5,715 nucleotides of DNA from an uncultured Mailhella sp. (GTDB taxonomy: Bacteria; Desulfobacterota; Desulfovibrionia; Desulfovibrionales; Desulfovibrionaceae), in NCBI GenBank assembly GCA_905192935.1, contig CAJJMX010000112.1, forward strand, positions 1 to 5,715, read 5' to 3'. This document shows positions 5,675 to 5,715 of this stretch, one piece after another. Both the position numbers and the translations under genes were made by a program. The notes below the pieces were generated by a model, which saw nothing but the letters and a program-made list of their open reading frames with translations, made no database searches and was not told the DNA's origin. Every line of letters begins with the position of its first letter. Positions within the stretch are counted from its first letter, which is position 1.

Positions 5675-5715
5675 GAAAAAAATCGTCTTCCCGGAACGTC
5701 TTCTCATCCGCCTCC

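Larger units (their letters stand above)
4994..5715 (+). other. Long non-coding region with several structured elements
   Basis: About 720 bases hold no convincing gene. Open frames here reach 129 codons on the - strand (GTG start near 5474) and 106 on the + strand. They lack good ribosome binding sites, are rich in Arg, Pro and Ser, and show no domain I recognise. The region grows AT-rich towards the right edge. It contains the inverted repeat, hairpins, GCAACAGC units and promoter listed separately, and also a perfect 8-base palindromic arm pair CTTCTTCC/GGAAGAAG (5152-5169). It may be the regulatory region of a gene beyond 5715, or may carry a small RNA. No tRNA, 6S or SRP RNA core was recognised. 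Confidence 0.6.

Noticed and set aside
4994..5715. selC (tRNA-Sec), other tRNA, 6S or SRP RNA
   Set aside because: No GGTTCGA-type T-loop, no matching acceptor arms and no SRP core were found on either strand.

Overview
The window is an ordinary chromosomal stretch of a GC-rich Gram-negative bacterium. It has four genes, all on the + strand: the last 34 codons of a folC-like gene, selA, an M18-family metallo-aminopeptidase and a bifunctional hldE (rfaE). The organism makes selenoproteins (SelA) and a heptose-containing lipopolysaccharide core (HldE). Together with the base composition and the look of the proteins, this suggests a Desulfovibrionaceae-like sulfate reducer (Desulfovibrio, Bilophila or Mailhella type). 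That placement is from memory of these families, not from a search.

Layout. 1-106 is the folC 3' end. 107-191 is a short gap holding a strong intrinsic terminator that sits directly before the selA ribosome binding site. 192-1592 is selA. 1593-1769 is a gap with a weak promoter candidate and a long nested hairpin. 1770-3155 is the aminopeptidase, whose start is set by a GAGG ribosome binding site. 3156-3470 is a gap with a UUCG-loop terminator, a second weaker terminator-like hairpin, an extended -10 promoter candidate and a structured hldE leader. 3471-4958 is hldE, closed by a G/C-homopolymer terminator at 4970-4993. 4994-5715 has no convincing gene but is rich in structure: an inverted repeat, two terminator-like hairpins, three related GCAACAGC-hairpin units and, at the right edge, an AT-rich promoter pointing out of the window.

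The genes do not form one pathway. They cover folate polyglutamylation, selenocysteine-tRNA synthesis, peptide turnover and ADP-heptose synthesis. Terminators stand between most of them, so they look like separate transcription units, except that selA may depend on read-through from folC. I see no mobile element, CRISPR array, tRNA or rRNA. I see no convincing novel multi-gene system. The least explained parts are the non-coding 4994-5715 region and the hldE leader.
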